Positions 1 to 8,426 of a stretch of DNA of 64,000 nucleotides are shown in pieces (the stretch's first letter is position 1; every line of letters begins with the position of its first letter). The notes under the pieces were generated by a model, which did not search any database, had not been told where the DNA came from, and saw nothing but the letters and a program-made list of their open reading frames with translations. This stretch comes from Devosia crocina (GTDB lineage: Bacteria; Pseudomonadota; Alphaproteobacteria; Rhizobiales; Devosiaceae), in NCBI RefSeq assembly GCF_900116545.1, contig NZ_FPCK01000004.1:186001-250000 (forward strand), given 5' to 3'. Both the position numbers and the translations under genes were made by a program.

Positions 1-675
1 CACGGCGCCGATGGTGGAGCGCATCATGGGCAGGGTGATGGTCCAGAAGCGCTGGAAAGCATTGGCGCCATCGAGTTCGGCAGCTTCGTAGAGATCGCGC
101 GGGATGGCGGCCAGACCGACCGAGAGCAGCAGCATGTTGAAGGCCAGACCGAGCCAGATATTGGCGATGATCACGGCCCAGATGGAAAAGTTGGGATCGG
201 ATTTCCAGAAGATGTTGGACTGGATGATGCCGAGCGATTTGAGGATGACGTTGAGGACGCCGAAATCTCCGGCAAGGATCCAGCTCCAGATCGCTCCGAC
301 CACAAGGCCGGGCATGACCCACGACACCAGGAACAGGCCACGGATGGTGGAAGCGCCGGGGAAATTCTGCGCGAAAAACAGCGCTAGCGCGAAGCCGAGC
401 ACGAACTGGCCGGTCATCGAGCCGAAGACGAAAACAAGCGTATTGCGAGTGACGAGCCAGAATTCGGGCTGGCGCACCACGGCAATGTAATTGTCGAAAC
501 CGACAAAAGGGCGGATCAGCGATCCCAGGGTGAACATATCCACCTGCTGGAAGCTCATGAGCACATTGTAGACGAGCGGCGCGCCGGCGAGGGCGACCAG
601 AAACAGCAAGGCAGCGCCGACCAGCAGGATATCGAAACCCACGCCGTCTCGCAGCCAATTGGAAATTCGCGACAC
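1..675 (-). CDS. sugar ABC transporter permease (MalF type), 3' end cut by window edge
   Basis: 225 codons are visible from a GTG start at 675, preceded by a strong GGAGGG ribosome site. The translation begins VSRISNWLRDGVGF and has hydrophobic segments at about residues 15-37, 75-100, 108-130 and 160-180. It carries the EAA loop typical of binding-protein-dependent permeases (EAAELDGANAFQRFWTITLP), which contacts the ATPase in the cytoplasm. It lies 66 bases downstream of the solute-binding protein on the same strand, so it is the first inner-membrane subunit of that importer. The second permease and the ATPase should lie to the left, outside the window. The substrate is not identifiable beyond a carbohydrate. 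Confidence 0.9.
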   Translation of the reverse strand, partial: MSRISNWLRDGVGFDILLVGAALLFLVALAGAPLVYNVLMSFQQVDMFTLGSLIRPFVGFDNYIAVVRQPEFWLVTRNTLVFVFGSMTGQFVLGFALALFFAQNFPGASTIRGLFLVSWVMPGLVVGAIWSWILAGDFGVLNVILKSLGIIQSNIFWKSDPNFSIWAVIIANIWLGLAFNMLLLSVGLAAIPRDLYEAAELDGANAFQRFWTITLPMMRSTIGAV

Positions 676-741
676 GAGGCCCTCCAAGGCTTTGCAGGAA
701 AATGGCCGACCGAAGCTATTCGGCCGGCCCAGTCAGGGAGG

Positions 742-1971
742 TTACTGATTGAAGATCGTGTCGATGGTGGCCTGTGCCTGGTTAAGCGCATCCATGGCGG
801 GCATCTGGCCGGTCAGGGCCTGCTGCTCGGCATCGTAGATCGCCTTGGAAATGCGCTGCCATTCCGGATGCGGACCGCGGGGCTGGGCATATTGCAGCAT
901 CTCCTGGAAAACCTTGAGCGCATCATCCTTCTTGGCTTCGCCGGTGATCGGCAATTCGATATCGCCGCGAGCCGGCAGGTTGCCGAATTCGGGGAAGATG
1001 CGGTCTTCCTGATCAACAAAAAATTCAAGAAGGCGGAAGGCTTCATCGGGGTGCTGGGTATTGGCCATGATGCCCCAGTTAAAGCCGCCCAGGGCCGAAG
1101 AACGCTCGCCGCCTTCTTCGATGGTGGGCAGGAGCGCCACGCCCCAATCGAACTGAGCGTCCTCTACCATGCGGTCGATTTCCCAGGGGCCGGAAATAGC
1201 CATGGCCGCATTGCCGGAGTTGAAAACGCCGGTCGAATCCCATTGACCAAGGCTCAGCACGTCGCGCGATGCATAGCCGTTGTCGATGAGGCTCTTCCAG
1301 ATATCGAGAACACGCGCGGCGCCTTCGGTATTGACCTTGTCGGCATTGCCCCCGGACATCTGGATGATGGGCAGGAACTGGAACGTGCCTTCTTCACCGG
1401 CACGGGCGGAGAAGGTGACGCCATAGACGTTGTTGGCCGGGTCGGTGAGCTTTTCGGCATATTCGGCAACCTGATCCCAGGTCGTGGGCGGCTCGGTCAG
1501 CCCGGCGGCCTCGAACATGTCCTTGTTGTAGAAGATGCCGATCGTATCGGTATATTTGGGTAGGCCAAAGAGCTTGCCGTCCCAGGTGACGGAATTGAGC
1601 GGGCCTTCGAAATAATCGGCCTTGCCGATGATCTCGGAATTGGCGACGCGATCGGTGATATCGAGCATGGCGCCGCGCGAAGAAAAGAGCGCGAAATCAG
1701 GATTGTCGAACGAGACAATGTCAGGGGCATTCCCTGTCGCGAAGGCGCGCAGGGTTTCGTTGACGATCTCGTCAAAGGGAATGGCGCGATATTCGACAAC
1801 GATATCGTCATTGGCATCGTCGAATTCCTTGGAAAAGGTATCGGCAATGCCGGGGCGGTCGACGCCGTCGATCGACCAGACCTTGAGCGTAACCTGTGCA
1901 TAGGCGGGTGAAGCGGCCATAAGCGCGCCAAAAGCAAGACCAGCCAATAGACCGTGCTTGGTGAACTGCAT
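742..1971 (-). CDS. extracellular solute-binding protein, family 1 (sugar ABC importer)
   Basis: 409 residues starting MQFTKHGLL, chosen because GGAGGATATA sits just before this ATG; an open extension of 29 codons upstream has no comparable site. A Sec signal peptide ends about residue 26 (SPAYAQ), followed by VTLKVWSIDGVDRPG and a typical MalE-like fold with the motif FYNKDMFEAAGL. It should bind a sugar in the periplasm and deliver it to the permease encoded next. The adjacent LacI regulator, epimerase and dehydrogenase suggest uptake of a sugar or polyol that is then oxidised and epimerised. The exact ligand cannot be read from the sequence. Confidence 0.92.
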   Translation of the reverse strand: MQFTKHGLLAGLAFGALMAASPAYAQVTLKVWSIDGVDRPGIADTFSKEFDDANDDIVVEYRAIPFDEIVNETLRAFATGNAPDIVSFDNPDFALFSSRGAMLDITDRVANSEIIGKADYFEGPLNSVTWDGKLFGLPKYTDTIGIFYNKDMFEAAGLTEPPTTWDQVAEYAEKLTDPANNVYGVTFSARAGEEGTFQFLPIIQMSGGNADKVNTEGAARVLDIWKSLIDNGYASRDVLSLGQWDSTGVFNSGNAAMAISGPWEIDRMVEDAQFDWGVALLPTIEEGGERSSALGGFNWGIMANTQHPDEAFRLLEFFVDQEDRIFPEFGNLPARGDIELPITGEAKKDDALKVFQEMLQYAQPRGPHPEWQRISKAIYDAEQQALTGQMPAMDALNQAQATIDTIFNQ

Positions 1972-2044
1972 TATATCCTCCCATTGCGGCCTCGGCCGCG
2001 TTGCGTGCCGCTCGGGTTCCTCTTCCTGAGCGGGACATTTCCTC

Positions 2045-2076
2045 GCTGCCACAGGCATTGCCGTGCCTGTGGCAGC
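2045..2076 (-). other. 13-bp perfect inverted repeat between lacI-type gene and binding-protein gene
   Basis: Arms GCTGCCACAGGCA (2045-2057) and TGCCTGTGGCAGC (2064-2076) flank a six-base loop, just after the stop of the LacI-family gene and before the binding-protein ribosome site. There is no T run on the minus strand after the hairpin, so it is not a standard intrinsic terminator. It is better explained as an intercistronic stem-loop that stabilises the abundant binding-protein mRNA or attenuates read-through. Confidence 0.5.
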
Positions 2077-2082
2077 ATCGAG

Positions 2083-3120
2083 CTAAACCTCCTGAAGCGT
2101 CCCCTCCCCTTGGATGGCAGCAAGAGTCTTGCTGCCGCAGGATTGGCGCACCACGAGCTTGCACGGCAGCGTGCGGATGCCCGGCTCGACCGGCTTGCCT
2201 TCGGCAAGTTCCAGGATCAGGCGACCGGCTTCGCGGCCAAGTTCCTTCAGGTTCATGTCAACCGTGGTCAAAGGCGGACGCGTTGCCGCCGAGACGATCT
2301 CCCAATTGTCGAATCCCACGACCGAGACATCGGCGGGCACAGCGACGCCGCGCTCGCGCAGGGCATCGACGACGCCACGGGCAATCTGGTCATTGCCGCA
2401 AAAGATGGCGTCGGGCACCGGCCCCTCGCTCCAGAGACGGGACACGGCCTCGTGCCCCCAGGCTTCCGACCAGGCGCCGAACAGAACTGGCGCGGCAGAC
2501 CCTGCCGCTTGCCGGAATGCAGCGGCACGAGCGGCCACGGAGGCGAAGTCTTCCGGCCCCGTGACGTGAACCAGCCGGCGCCGCCCGAGCGCAAGAAGAC
2601 ATTCGGTTGCCGCGCGCGCTCCCTGGGCATCGTCGGACACCAGGGTAACCGCATCGGCCGGGCCTTCGGTGAAGGCGTAGACGACCGGCACGGGCAGATC
2701 GGCGAGATCGACCGGCAGGCGGCGATCGATCCGCTTGCCGGTTGCGATGATGCCGTCGACCTGCTTGTCGAGCATGGCATCGACATGGACCTTGGCTAAA
2801 GTCGCATCATCCTCGATGCCGCACAGGAACACCGAAACACCCTGATCGACCAGCGCCTCGTTGATGCCCGCCATGACTGGCAGGGTGAAGCGGCCATAAG
2901 TATCGTTGGTGAGAAGGCCGATGGTGAAGCTGCGCTGGCGCGTCAGCGCCCGGGCCATGGCATTGGGACGAAAGCCGAGGGCGGCGGCGGTCTGCTTGAC
3001 CCGTGTGCGCGTCGCCTCGGTCATCCGGCCGGTGTCATTGAGCGCCTTGGAAGCAGTCGCAACGCTGACGCCGGCAATACGGGCGACGTCGTAGATGCGG
3101 ATGCGGTCCACCTTGGCCAC
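2083..3120 (-). CDS. LacI-family transcriptional regulator
   Basis: About 345 residues. The N-terminus carries the LacI helix-turn-helix and hinge (IYDVARIAGVSVATASKALN) followed by a periplasmic-binding-like effector domain ending VVRQSC. A GTG at 3120 with GAGG about ten bases upstream is preferred; an in-frame GTG at 3135 and another at 3111 are alternatives. It sits between the epimerase and the binding-protein gene, so it is probably the local regulator of this uptake operon. A promoter-operator candidate lies directly upstream (3158-3186), which suggests autoregulation. It is distinct in sequence from the second LacI protein at 5294. Confidence 0.88.
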   Translation of the reverse strand: MAKVDRIRIYDVARIAGVSVATASKALNDTGRMTEATRTRVKQTAAALGFRPNAMARALTRQRSFTIGLLTNDTYGRFTLPVMAGINEALVDQGVSVFLCGIEDDATLAKVHVDAMLDKQVDGIIATGKRIDRRLPVDLADLPVPVVYAFTEGPADAVTLVSDDAQGARAATECLLALGRRRLVHVTGPEDFASVAARAAAFRQAAGSAAPVLFGAWSEAWGHEAVSRLWSEGPVPDAIFCGNDQIARGVVDALRERGVAVPADVSVVGFDNWEIVSAATRPPLTTVDMNLKELGREAGRLILELAEGKPVEPGIRTLPCKLVVRQSCGSKTLAAIQGEGTLQEV

Positions 3121-3157
3121 TCGTCCCAACCTCACAGGAAAACCCTTTTCTCAGATC

Positions 3158-3186
3158 AGGTAAAACGGTTTCTCATACACAGTCAA
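3158..3186 (-). promoter_or_regulatory. candidate promoter with LacI-type operator upstream of the regulator gene
   Basis: On the minus strand TTGACT (3186-3181) is followed after 17 bases by TTACCT (3163-3158). The spacer contains AAACCGTTT (3171-3163), an odd-centred palindrome of the AAAC-N-GTTT type that LacI-family proteins often bind. The -10 match is weak. The placement inside the promoter fits repression of the regulator and the importer genes downstream. Confidence 0.38.
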
Positions 3187-3195
3187 TAGTCATAT

Positions 3196-4092
3196 TTATA
3201 CATCGGCATAGCTGCCGCCGCGCGCGTTCTGCAGGTGCTTGAGGGCGTAGAGCTGCCCGGTCATTTCCAGAGCATCGCGGTAGACCGGGTCATGCCAGCC
3301 CTCGATGTCGATGGAGCCCGACCAGCCGGCGAGCCGCAGTTCGGAAATGATGTCGGTCCAGTTACTGTCGCCGAACCCGGGCGTGCGCATGAAGACGAAG
3401 GAATGCTTGCCGAAAATGCCGTGTTCGCGAATGACATCCCAGCGGATGGTGGCATCCTTGCCATGGACATGGAAAATCTTGTGCGCCCATTTGCGGATCT
3501 GGGGCAGCGGATCGATGAGATAGACCATCTGGTGGCAGGGCTCCCATTCGAGCCCAATGTTGTCCTCTGGCGTTTCGTTGAACATCAGCTCCCAGGCGTC
3601 GGGATTGTGGGCGATGTTCCAGTCCCCTGTCTGCCAGTTGCCATCCATGGCGCAGTTTTCAAAGGCGATGCGAACGCCCTTGTCGGCGGCGCGCTGGGCA
3701 AGCTCAGTCCAGACTTTTCTGTATTGCGGGAGGCTCTCGGTCAGCGGTTTGTTGCGAATGCGACCCGTGAAACCGGCGACGCAGGTGGCGCCGAAATGGT
3801 GGGCATTGTCGATGCAGTCCTTCCAGCCCTGGAGGGTTTGCCGGTCCATCTCCTGATCTTCCAGGGGATTGCCGAACATGCCGATGGTCGAGATGGTGAT
3901 GTCGCGATCCCCGATCGCCTCCTTGCAGCGCTTGCCCAGTTCGGCGATGTCCTGGCCATTTGTGGTTTGCCAGAAGAAGGGCTCGAAGCTTTCAAAACCC
4001 TGATCGGCGATCTCGGCGATGCGCTCGGCCGCCTGACCCGCCGAGGCGGAGATCATGGTGCCGATGCGGATGGATTTGGCGGGATCGCTCAA
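3196..4092 (-). CDS. sugar phosphate isomerase/epimerase (xylose isomerase-like TIM barrel)
   Basis: 298 residues, the size usual for the AP-endonuclease-2/xylose-isomerase-like family. Likely divalent-metal ligands are visible in order: Glu in IAFENC, Glu and His in LEWEPCHQ, His in FHVHGKD and Glu in IDIEGWHD near the C-terminus. Such enzymes isomerise or epimerise sugars, keto-polyols or inositol derivatives in the cytoplasm. The start overlaps the stop of the upstream Gfo/Idh gene (4089-4092), so the two are translationally coupled and probably act in sequence on the imported compound. The exact substrate is unknown. Confidence 0.87.
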   Translation of the reverse strand: MSDPAKSIRIGTMISASAGQAAERIAEIADQGFESFEPFFWQTTNGQDIAELGKRCKEAIGDRDITISTIGMFGNPLEDQEMDRQTLQGWKDCIDNAHHFGATCVAGFTGRIRNKPLTESLPQYRKVWTELAQRAADKGVRIAFENCAMDGNWQTGDWNIAHNPDAWELMFNETPEDNIGLEWEPCHQMVYLIDPLPQIRKWAHKIFHVHGKDATIRWDVIREHGIFGKHSFVFMRTPGFGDSNWTDIISELRLAGWSGSIDIEGWHDPVYRDALEMTGQLYALKHLQNARGGSYADV

Positions 4093-5135
4093 TTGGATTG
4101 TCCTTGATCTATGGTGACGCGTTGGCCGGTGCGCGCGCTCTCGATTGCGGCAAAGACCATGGCGAGGCTCTTGATATTGTCAGTGGAGGCGGTTTCGGGC
4201 TGCCGGCCGGCTTCGATGGCATCAAGAAAGTTGGCGAGGACACTGGCATGGCCGTGGGTCTGGCTGTCCTCGGCGGGGGAGGGCACAGCGATGTCGGTAA
4301 GATCGCGGAAAAATCCGGTATCGCCGGCTACGACACGCGCCTCGAACCGGTCTTCGCCATCCCAGAGAACGGTGCCCTTGCTGCCGACGATGCGCCACTG
4401 GCTTTCCCAGGACGTGTTGGCGCCTTCCGCCGCCCAGGAGCCGCGATAGTTGAAGACCACGTTGTCAGAGAATTCAAAGATCGCATTGGCTGCGGCGCCG
4501 TGACGGTACCAGGAGCCGGGCGGGTTTGTTTCGAGGCAATAGACCGCCTGCGGCACCTTGCCGGACATGAAGCGGGCTGCATCGAGCGTGTGAATGGCCA
4601 TGTCGAGAAGGAGCACGTTGTCCATGTCCTCGCGGAAGCCACCGAAATGGGCGCCGATAAAGAAGTCGCAGTTGAGACTGGCGAGTTCGCCAATGGCGCC
4701 GCTCTCGATCAGGGAGCGGATGCGGCGGACGCCGGCGATGAAGCGCCGGTTCTGCACCACGGCATGAATACGGCCAGCCGACCGGGCGGCGGCAATAAGC
4801 GCCCTGCCCTCAGCAAGGCTCGTCGCCATGGGTTTTTCGCTCAAGACGTGGCAGGCGTGACGCAGGCCGGTTTCGACAACACCGGCGCGCGCGGGCGGAA
4901 CGACGACATCGAACAGGAGGTCTGGCCTGGTTTCGGCGAGCACCGCCTCGAGATCGGTTCCGCAAACTGCGCCTGTCAGGCCGAACTCGGCGGCGCGCGC
5001 CTCGGCCAGGGATAGATCGAGATCCACTAGACCAACGACCTTGACCCGCCCAACCAGGAGGGGATGCTCGGAAAGGGCCGACAACCAGCCACGGGACATG
5101 CCGCCGCAACCGGCGAGCACCGCACGAAAAACCAC
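4089..5135 (-). CDS. Gfo/Idh/MocA family NAD(P)-dependent oxidoreductase
   Basis: 348 residues from a GTG at 5135, chosen because AGGGAGG lies just upstream and because the Rossmann strand (FRAVLAGCGGMSRGW) starts at once; a longer frame to 5186 lacks a site. The family signature SEKPMA (catalytic Lys) and a helix with H near MDNVLLLDMAIHTLDA are present. It should oxidise or reduce a sugar or inositol-like substrate using NAD(P). It is the first gene of the leftward operon, behind the operator at 5194-5207, and overlaps the epimerase gene by four bases. Confidence 0.88.
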   Translation of the reverse strand: MVFRAVLAGCGGMSRGWLSALSEHPLLVGRVKVVGLVDLDLSLAEARAAEFGLTGAVCGTDLEAVLAETRPDLLFDVVVPPARAGVVETGLRHACHVLSEKPMATSLAEGRALIAAARSAGRIHAVVQNRRFIAGVRRIRSLIESGAIGELASLNCDFFIGAHFGGFREDMDNVLLLDMAIHTLDAARFMSGKVPQAVYCLETNPPGSWYRHGAAANAIFEFSDNVVFNYRGSWAAEGANTSWESQWRIVGSKGTVLWDGEDRFEARVVAGDTGFFRDLTDIAVPSPAEDSQTHGHASVLANFLDAIEAGRQPETASTDNIKSLAMVFAAIESARTGQRVTIDQGQSN

Positions 5136-5193
5136 GAAAACCTCCCTGGAGCACGGATCGGCACCGTCTTTGCGGCTTGAGGCCAAAGCGCTC

Positions 5194-5237
5194 CGTAAAC
5201 GTTTACGACGCTATTCTTTACCCCAAGGACATGTCAA
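5194..5237 (-). promoter_or_regulatory. promoter with perfect LacI-type operator CGTAAACGTTTACG
   Basis: The 14-bp perfect palindrome CGTAAACGTTTACG occupies 5194-5207. On the minus strand a consensus -35 TTGACA lies at 5237-5232, and a loose -10 (TAGCGT, 5213-5208) follows after 18 bases, so the operator would cover the transcription start of the leftward catabolic operon. A shorter palindrome CGTTAACG sits at 5247-5254. The site is in the divergent region shared with the LacI gene at 5294, its most likely ligand. Confidence 0.6.
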
Positions 5238-5293
5238 TAGGAGTTTCGTTAACGTTTCTGATCCCGCCAAGCGGTCAGCGAATTCAGGGTGAC

Positions 5294-6328
5294 ATGACCG
5301 GCATCAGGCGCCTTGCCAACCAGCTCAACCTCTCCATCGGTACGGTGTCGCGGGCGCTCAACGGCAAGCCCGATGTGAACGAGGAGACGCGCCAGCGTGT
5401 GCTCCAGGCTGCAGCCGAAATGGGGTATGTGCCCAACCAGGCGGGGCGCGCCCTGCGCAAGGGCGCAACCGGGGTTGTCGGCTTCATGATGCAGACCGGC
5501 GCCGAGATCACGGGTGAAGGCGATGTGTTCTTCATGCGTGTGTTCGATGGGGTGCAGACCGTTTTTGCCCGCCACCATCTTGATCTGGTCGCGCTGCTTT
5601 GTTCGTCAGAGGAAGATCCCAGCGCCTATATGCAGCGCGTGGTGGCGCGTGGCTTTGCCGATGCACTGATCATTTCAGCGACCAAGCGGAGGGATCATCG
5701 CATTGCCTTTCTGGCCGAGCGCAACATCCCTTTCATTGCGCTCGGACGCTCGGAAACCGATGCCGGCCATCCCTGGCTCGACCTTGATTTCGAGGGCATG
5801 GCCGAGGTCGGCGTCACGCGGCTGATCGAAAAGGGACATCGCCGCATCGGTGTCTTTGCGCCGCTCGATGAAACCAATCTGGGCTTTGTGTTTCTTGATC
5901 GCTACCGCCAGGTGCTGGCACGCCATGGCCTTGCCTTCGATCCCGATCTGGTTTTCCGCGCCAATCCCAACGAGCGGGGCGGCCACGCCATTGCCCAAGC
6001 CATTGCCGCCATGCCGGAGGATAGACGTCCGACCGGCTTTTTGCTGACCAATGAAGTGATGTCGCTCGGGCTTTATAATGGTCTATACCAGGCCGGGCTG
6101 CCGCCGGGCAAAGCGATCGCGGTGATCGGCCGGGACAGTCCGCAGGCGCACTATCTCGTGCCCAAACTGACCTGCTTTACCCTGTCGCTGCGCGAGCTCG
6201 GGATCGCCCTTGCAGAAGCGCTGTTGGCGACAATGCCCTCTTATGCCGAGCACTATCCTTTGGGCACCGTGCGCAAGGTGATGCCGCTGACGCTGATCGA
6301 AGGGGACAGCGACGGGCCCGCGCTCTAG
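5294..6328 (+). CDS. LacI-family transcriptional regulator (divergent)
   Basis: 344 residues beginning MTGIRRLANQLNLSIGTVSRALN, a canonical LacI recognition helix; AGGGTG precedes this ATG, and upstream in-frame starts would put about 40 non-conserved residues before the DNA-binding domain. The sugar-binding domain includes DALIISATKR and a C-terminal segment like that of family members with sugar effectors. It is transcribed away from the Gfo/Idh-epimerase operon, with the CGTAAACGTTTACG palindrome between them, so it probably represses that operon. Its stop codon overlaps that of fni on the other strand. Confidence 0.9.
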   Translation: MTGIRRLANQLNLSIGTVSRALNGKPDVNEETRQRVLQAAAEMGYVPNQAGRALRKGATGVVGFMMQTGAEITGEGDVFFMRVFDGVQTVFARHHLDLVALLCSSEEDPSAYMQRVVARGFADALIISATKRRDHRIAFLAERNIPFIALGRSETDAGHPWLDLDFEGMAEVGVTRLIEKGHRRIGVFAPLDETNLGFVFLDRYRQVLARHGLAFDPDLVFRANPNERGGHAIAQAIAAMPEDRRPTGFLLTNEVMSLGLYNGLYQAGLPPGKAIAVIGRDSPQAHYLVPKLTCFTLSLRELGIALAEALLATMPSYAEHYPLGTVRKVMPLTLIEGDSDGPAL

Positions 6329-7347
6329 GGGATTTGGCGCAGCAGGTTGGCGTTCTTGAGTTCGGCGAGATTGGCCGACTGGGTGCAAAAACAGGCGACG
6401 CGCAGCTGGGCAACAGTGACCCTCAGGCTTGCAAGCACCGCTTCGGGCGAGACAATGGCGGCCTGCAGAATACCGGCGGCCTGACCGACCATGTCCGCAC
6501 CGAGGCGGATGGCCTTGGCCACATCGAGCCCGTCGCGGACGCCGCCCGAGCCGATGACAACCGCATCGGGGCAGGCCTCGCGTACGCTCTTGATGGCATA
6601 GGCGGTGGGGGTGCCCCAATCGACAAAGGCACGCGCGATTGCCGCCTGTTCAGGCGACTTGGCCCGCTCCGCTTCGACCGCTGCCCAGCTGGTGCCGCCG
6701 GCTCCGGCAACATCGATGGCGGCAACGCCCGCATCGACGAGCTGGCGGGCAAGCCGGCCCGTGATGCCGGCCCCGACCTCTTTGACAACCAAGGGTACGC
6801 CGAGAGCACTGGCCAGCGTCTCAATTCTTTTGAGCAGACCGCGCCAGTCGCGATCGCCTTCCGGCTGCACCGCTTCCTGGAGGGGATTGAGGTGAATGAT
6901 CAGCGCATCTGCCCCGATCATGCCCACCGCACGGCGCGCCTGTTCAAGGCCATAGCCAAGATTGAGCTGGGCGGCGCCGAAATTGGCGAGCAGCGGAATA
7001 TCGGGTGCCCACTGGCGCAGGTCCGCATCGATTCCGGCAGCTTTATCGCCTTCGAGAGCGATGCGCTGGGATCCGACGGCAAGAGCGATACCCATCTCCT
7101 GGCAGGCAAGGGCAAGATGGCGATTGATTTCCGCTGCACGGGCCGGGCCACCCGTCATGGAACTGACCAGAAGCGGCGCGCTGGTCTGTTTCCCCAGAAA
7201 AACCGTTTGCAGATCAATCTCGTCCATGTGCAATTCGGGAAGGGCCACATGCTCGAACATGATGTCGTCGAAGCCCGTGCGCGCCCGCGACTGGCCGAGG
7301 CCATTGAGCACGACGTCAAGATGCTCGTTTTTCCTGTCCTGAAGCAA
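6325..7347 (-). CDS. fni: type 2 isopentenyl-diphosphate delta-isomerase
   Basis: 340 residues, the normal size. It catalyses interconversion of IPP and DMAPP with FMN and NADPH, supplying precursors for GGPP. The N-terminal signature DRKNEHLDVV, the SSMTGG loop, HLNPLQEAVQPEGD (which includes the conserved Gln and Glu of the active site) and the FMN-phosphate loop GSGGVRDGLDVAKAIRLGAD are all present. It diverges from crtE, which it serves, across a 149-base control region, and converges on the LacI gene: the two TAG stops share the palindrome CTAG at 6325-6328. Not the type 1 Idi fold. Confidence 0.95.
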   Translation of the reverse strand: MLQDRKNEHLDVVLNGLGQSRARTGFDDIMFEHVALPELHMDEIDLQTVFLGKQTSAPLLVSSMTGGPARAAEINRHLALACQEMGIALAVGSQRIALEGDKAAGIDADLRQWAPDIPLLANFGAAQLNLGYGLEQARRAVGMIGADALIIHLNPLQEAVQPEGDRDWRGLLKRIETLASALGVPLVVKEVGAGITGRLARQLVDAGVAAIDVAGAGGTSWAAVEAERAKSPEQAAIARAFVDWGTPTAYAIKSVREACPDAVVIGSGGVRDGLDVAKAIRLGADMVGQAAGILQAAIVSPEAVLASLRVTVAQLRVACFCTQSANLAELKNANLLRQIP

Positions 7348-7496
7348 TCACGCCCCCCTCGCTTGTGCGCCCGCCGTCAGCCTATAGCAGGAGGCCGCCC
7401 TGCAACACGATGCCCTAGCCGGATATGTGCGCAATTACGCGCTGGACGGAAATCCGGTTCACTCGCTATGCTTGGTCAACTACGGGACCCTGATCG
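7348..7496. promoter_or_regulatory. divergent fni / crtE control region
   Basis: This 149-base gap separates the start codons of fni (minus) and crtE (plus) and must contain both promoters. I see no convincing -35/-10 pair, no strong dyad and no TGT-N12-ACA (PpsR/CrtJ type) site in it. The crtE ribosome site is weak (GGGA). Confidence 0.35.
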
Positions 7497-8426
7497 ATGA
7501 CGTTATGCGACGCCTCAATCGACTTCGAAACCGCAGATTTCAGGATCTGTGAAGATCTTTCTGACGTGCGCGAAGCGGTCGAACAGCGGCTCGAAATGCT
7601 GGTGGGAACGCTGCCTGGCGTGCCGCTCAACCTGCAGCAGGCGGTCCGCCATGCACTGCTCGGCAAGAGCAAGCGCGTGCGGCCGGTGCTGCTTTATCTG
7701 ATTGCCGAACCGAGCCCGAGGCAGCGGCTTTGTGCGCTCGATCTCGGCTGTGCGGTGGAAATGGTGCATACCGCTTCGCTTATTCTGGACGACCTGCCCT
7801 GCATGGACGACGCCCAGATCCGCAGGCAGCGGCCGACCACTCATATCGCTTTCGGCCAGTCGACCGCCATTCTGGCCGCCATTGGCCTTCTGACCCGGGC
7901 CTTCGGCATTGTTGCCGAACTCGACGAGGTGCCCGAGCCGACACGCGTGCGCCTCGCCGCGCTGCTTTCGGACGCGGTGGGCTGGGATGGCCTTGTGGCG
8001 GGGCAGGAAATCGACGTCAACGGCCGGCAGCAGCTCAAGAACGCAGACCAGATCGAAGAGCTCAACTGGCTCAAGACCGGCGTGTTGTTTGTGGCTGCGG
8101 CAGAAATGGGCGCGGTTCTGGGCGGGCTCGAAGACAAGCGACTCGATGCGGTTCGCCGCTTCGCGCGCCATCTTGGCGTTGCGTTCCAGACGGCCGATGA
8201 TCTCCTCGACCAGGATGCCTCGACAAGCGAAGCGGGCAAGGACGTGCACAAGGATGGCGACAAGGCAACGCTCGTCTCGCTCTTTGGAGCGAGTCAGGCG
8301 CGGATGAGTTGCCAGGAGCACCTCAGCAATGCCGAGAGCGCCCTTGCCGAAAGCGGGGTAACCCCTGCGCCCATACTTGAGCTGATGCAGCGCCTGTTTG
8401 CGACCCGCAAGGCCGCCGCCCAATGA
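7497..8426 (+). CDS. crtE: geranylgeranyl diphosphate synthase (polyprenyl synthetase)
   Basis: 309 residues. It condenses IPP with allylic diphosphates to make GGPP, the C20 precursor of phytoene. The first aspartate-rich motif DDLPCMDD starts at residue 98 and the second, DDLLDQD, at residue 234; the GKSKRVRP substrate-binding motif is at about 56-63. The position at the head of an operon with crtW and crtZ identifies it as CrtE rather than farnesyl or octaprenyl synthase. The chain-length call rests on context. The last four bases overlap the start of the ABC ATPase gene. Confidence 0.93.
   Translation: MTLCDASIDFETADFRICEDLSDVREAVEQRLEMLVGTLPGVPLNLQQAVRHALLGKSKRVRPVLLYLIAEPSPRQRLCALDLGCAVEMVHTASLILDDLPCMDDAQIRRQRPTTHIAFGQSTAILAAIGLLTRAFGIVAELDEVPEPTRVRLAALLSDAVGWDGLVAGQEIDVNGRQQLKNADQIEELNWLKTGVLFVAAAEMGAVLGGLEDKRLDAVRRFARHLGVAFQTADDLLDQDASTSEAGKDVHKDGDKATLVSLFGASQARMSCQEHLSNAESALAESGVTPAPILELMQRLFATRKAAAQ

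Noticed and set aside
868..1563. Long plus-strand open frame inside the binding-protein gene
   Set aside because: It is antisense to a clear ABC binding protein with a signal peptide and strong ribosome site, and its own translation has no family features. High GC makes long antisense frames common here.
2045..2076. Intrinsic terminator after the LacI gene
   Set aside because: The stem is strong but no U run follows on either strand, so it is listed as a stem-loop only.
3235..5015. Two long plus-strand frames opposite the epimerase and Gfo/Idh genes
   Set aside because: Both are shadows of genes with complete motifs on the minus strand and lack ribosome sites.
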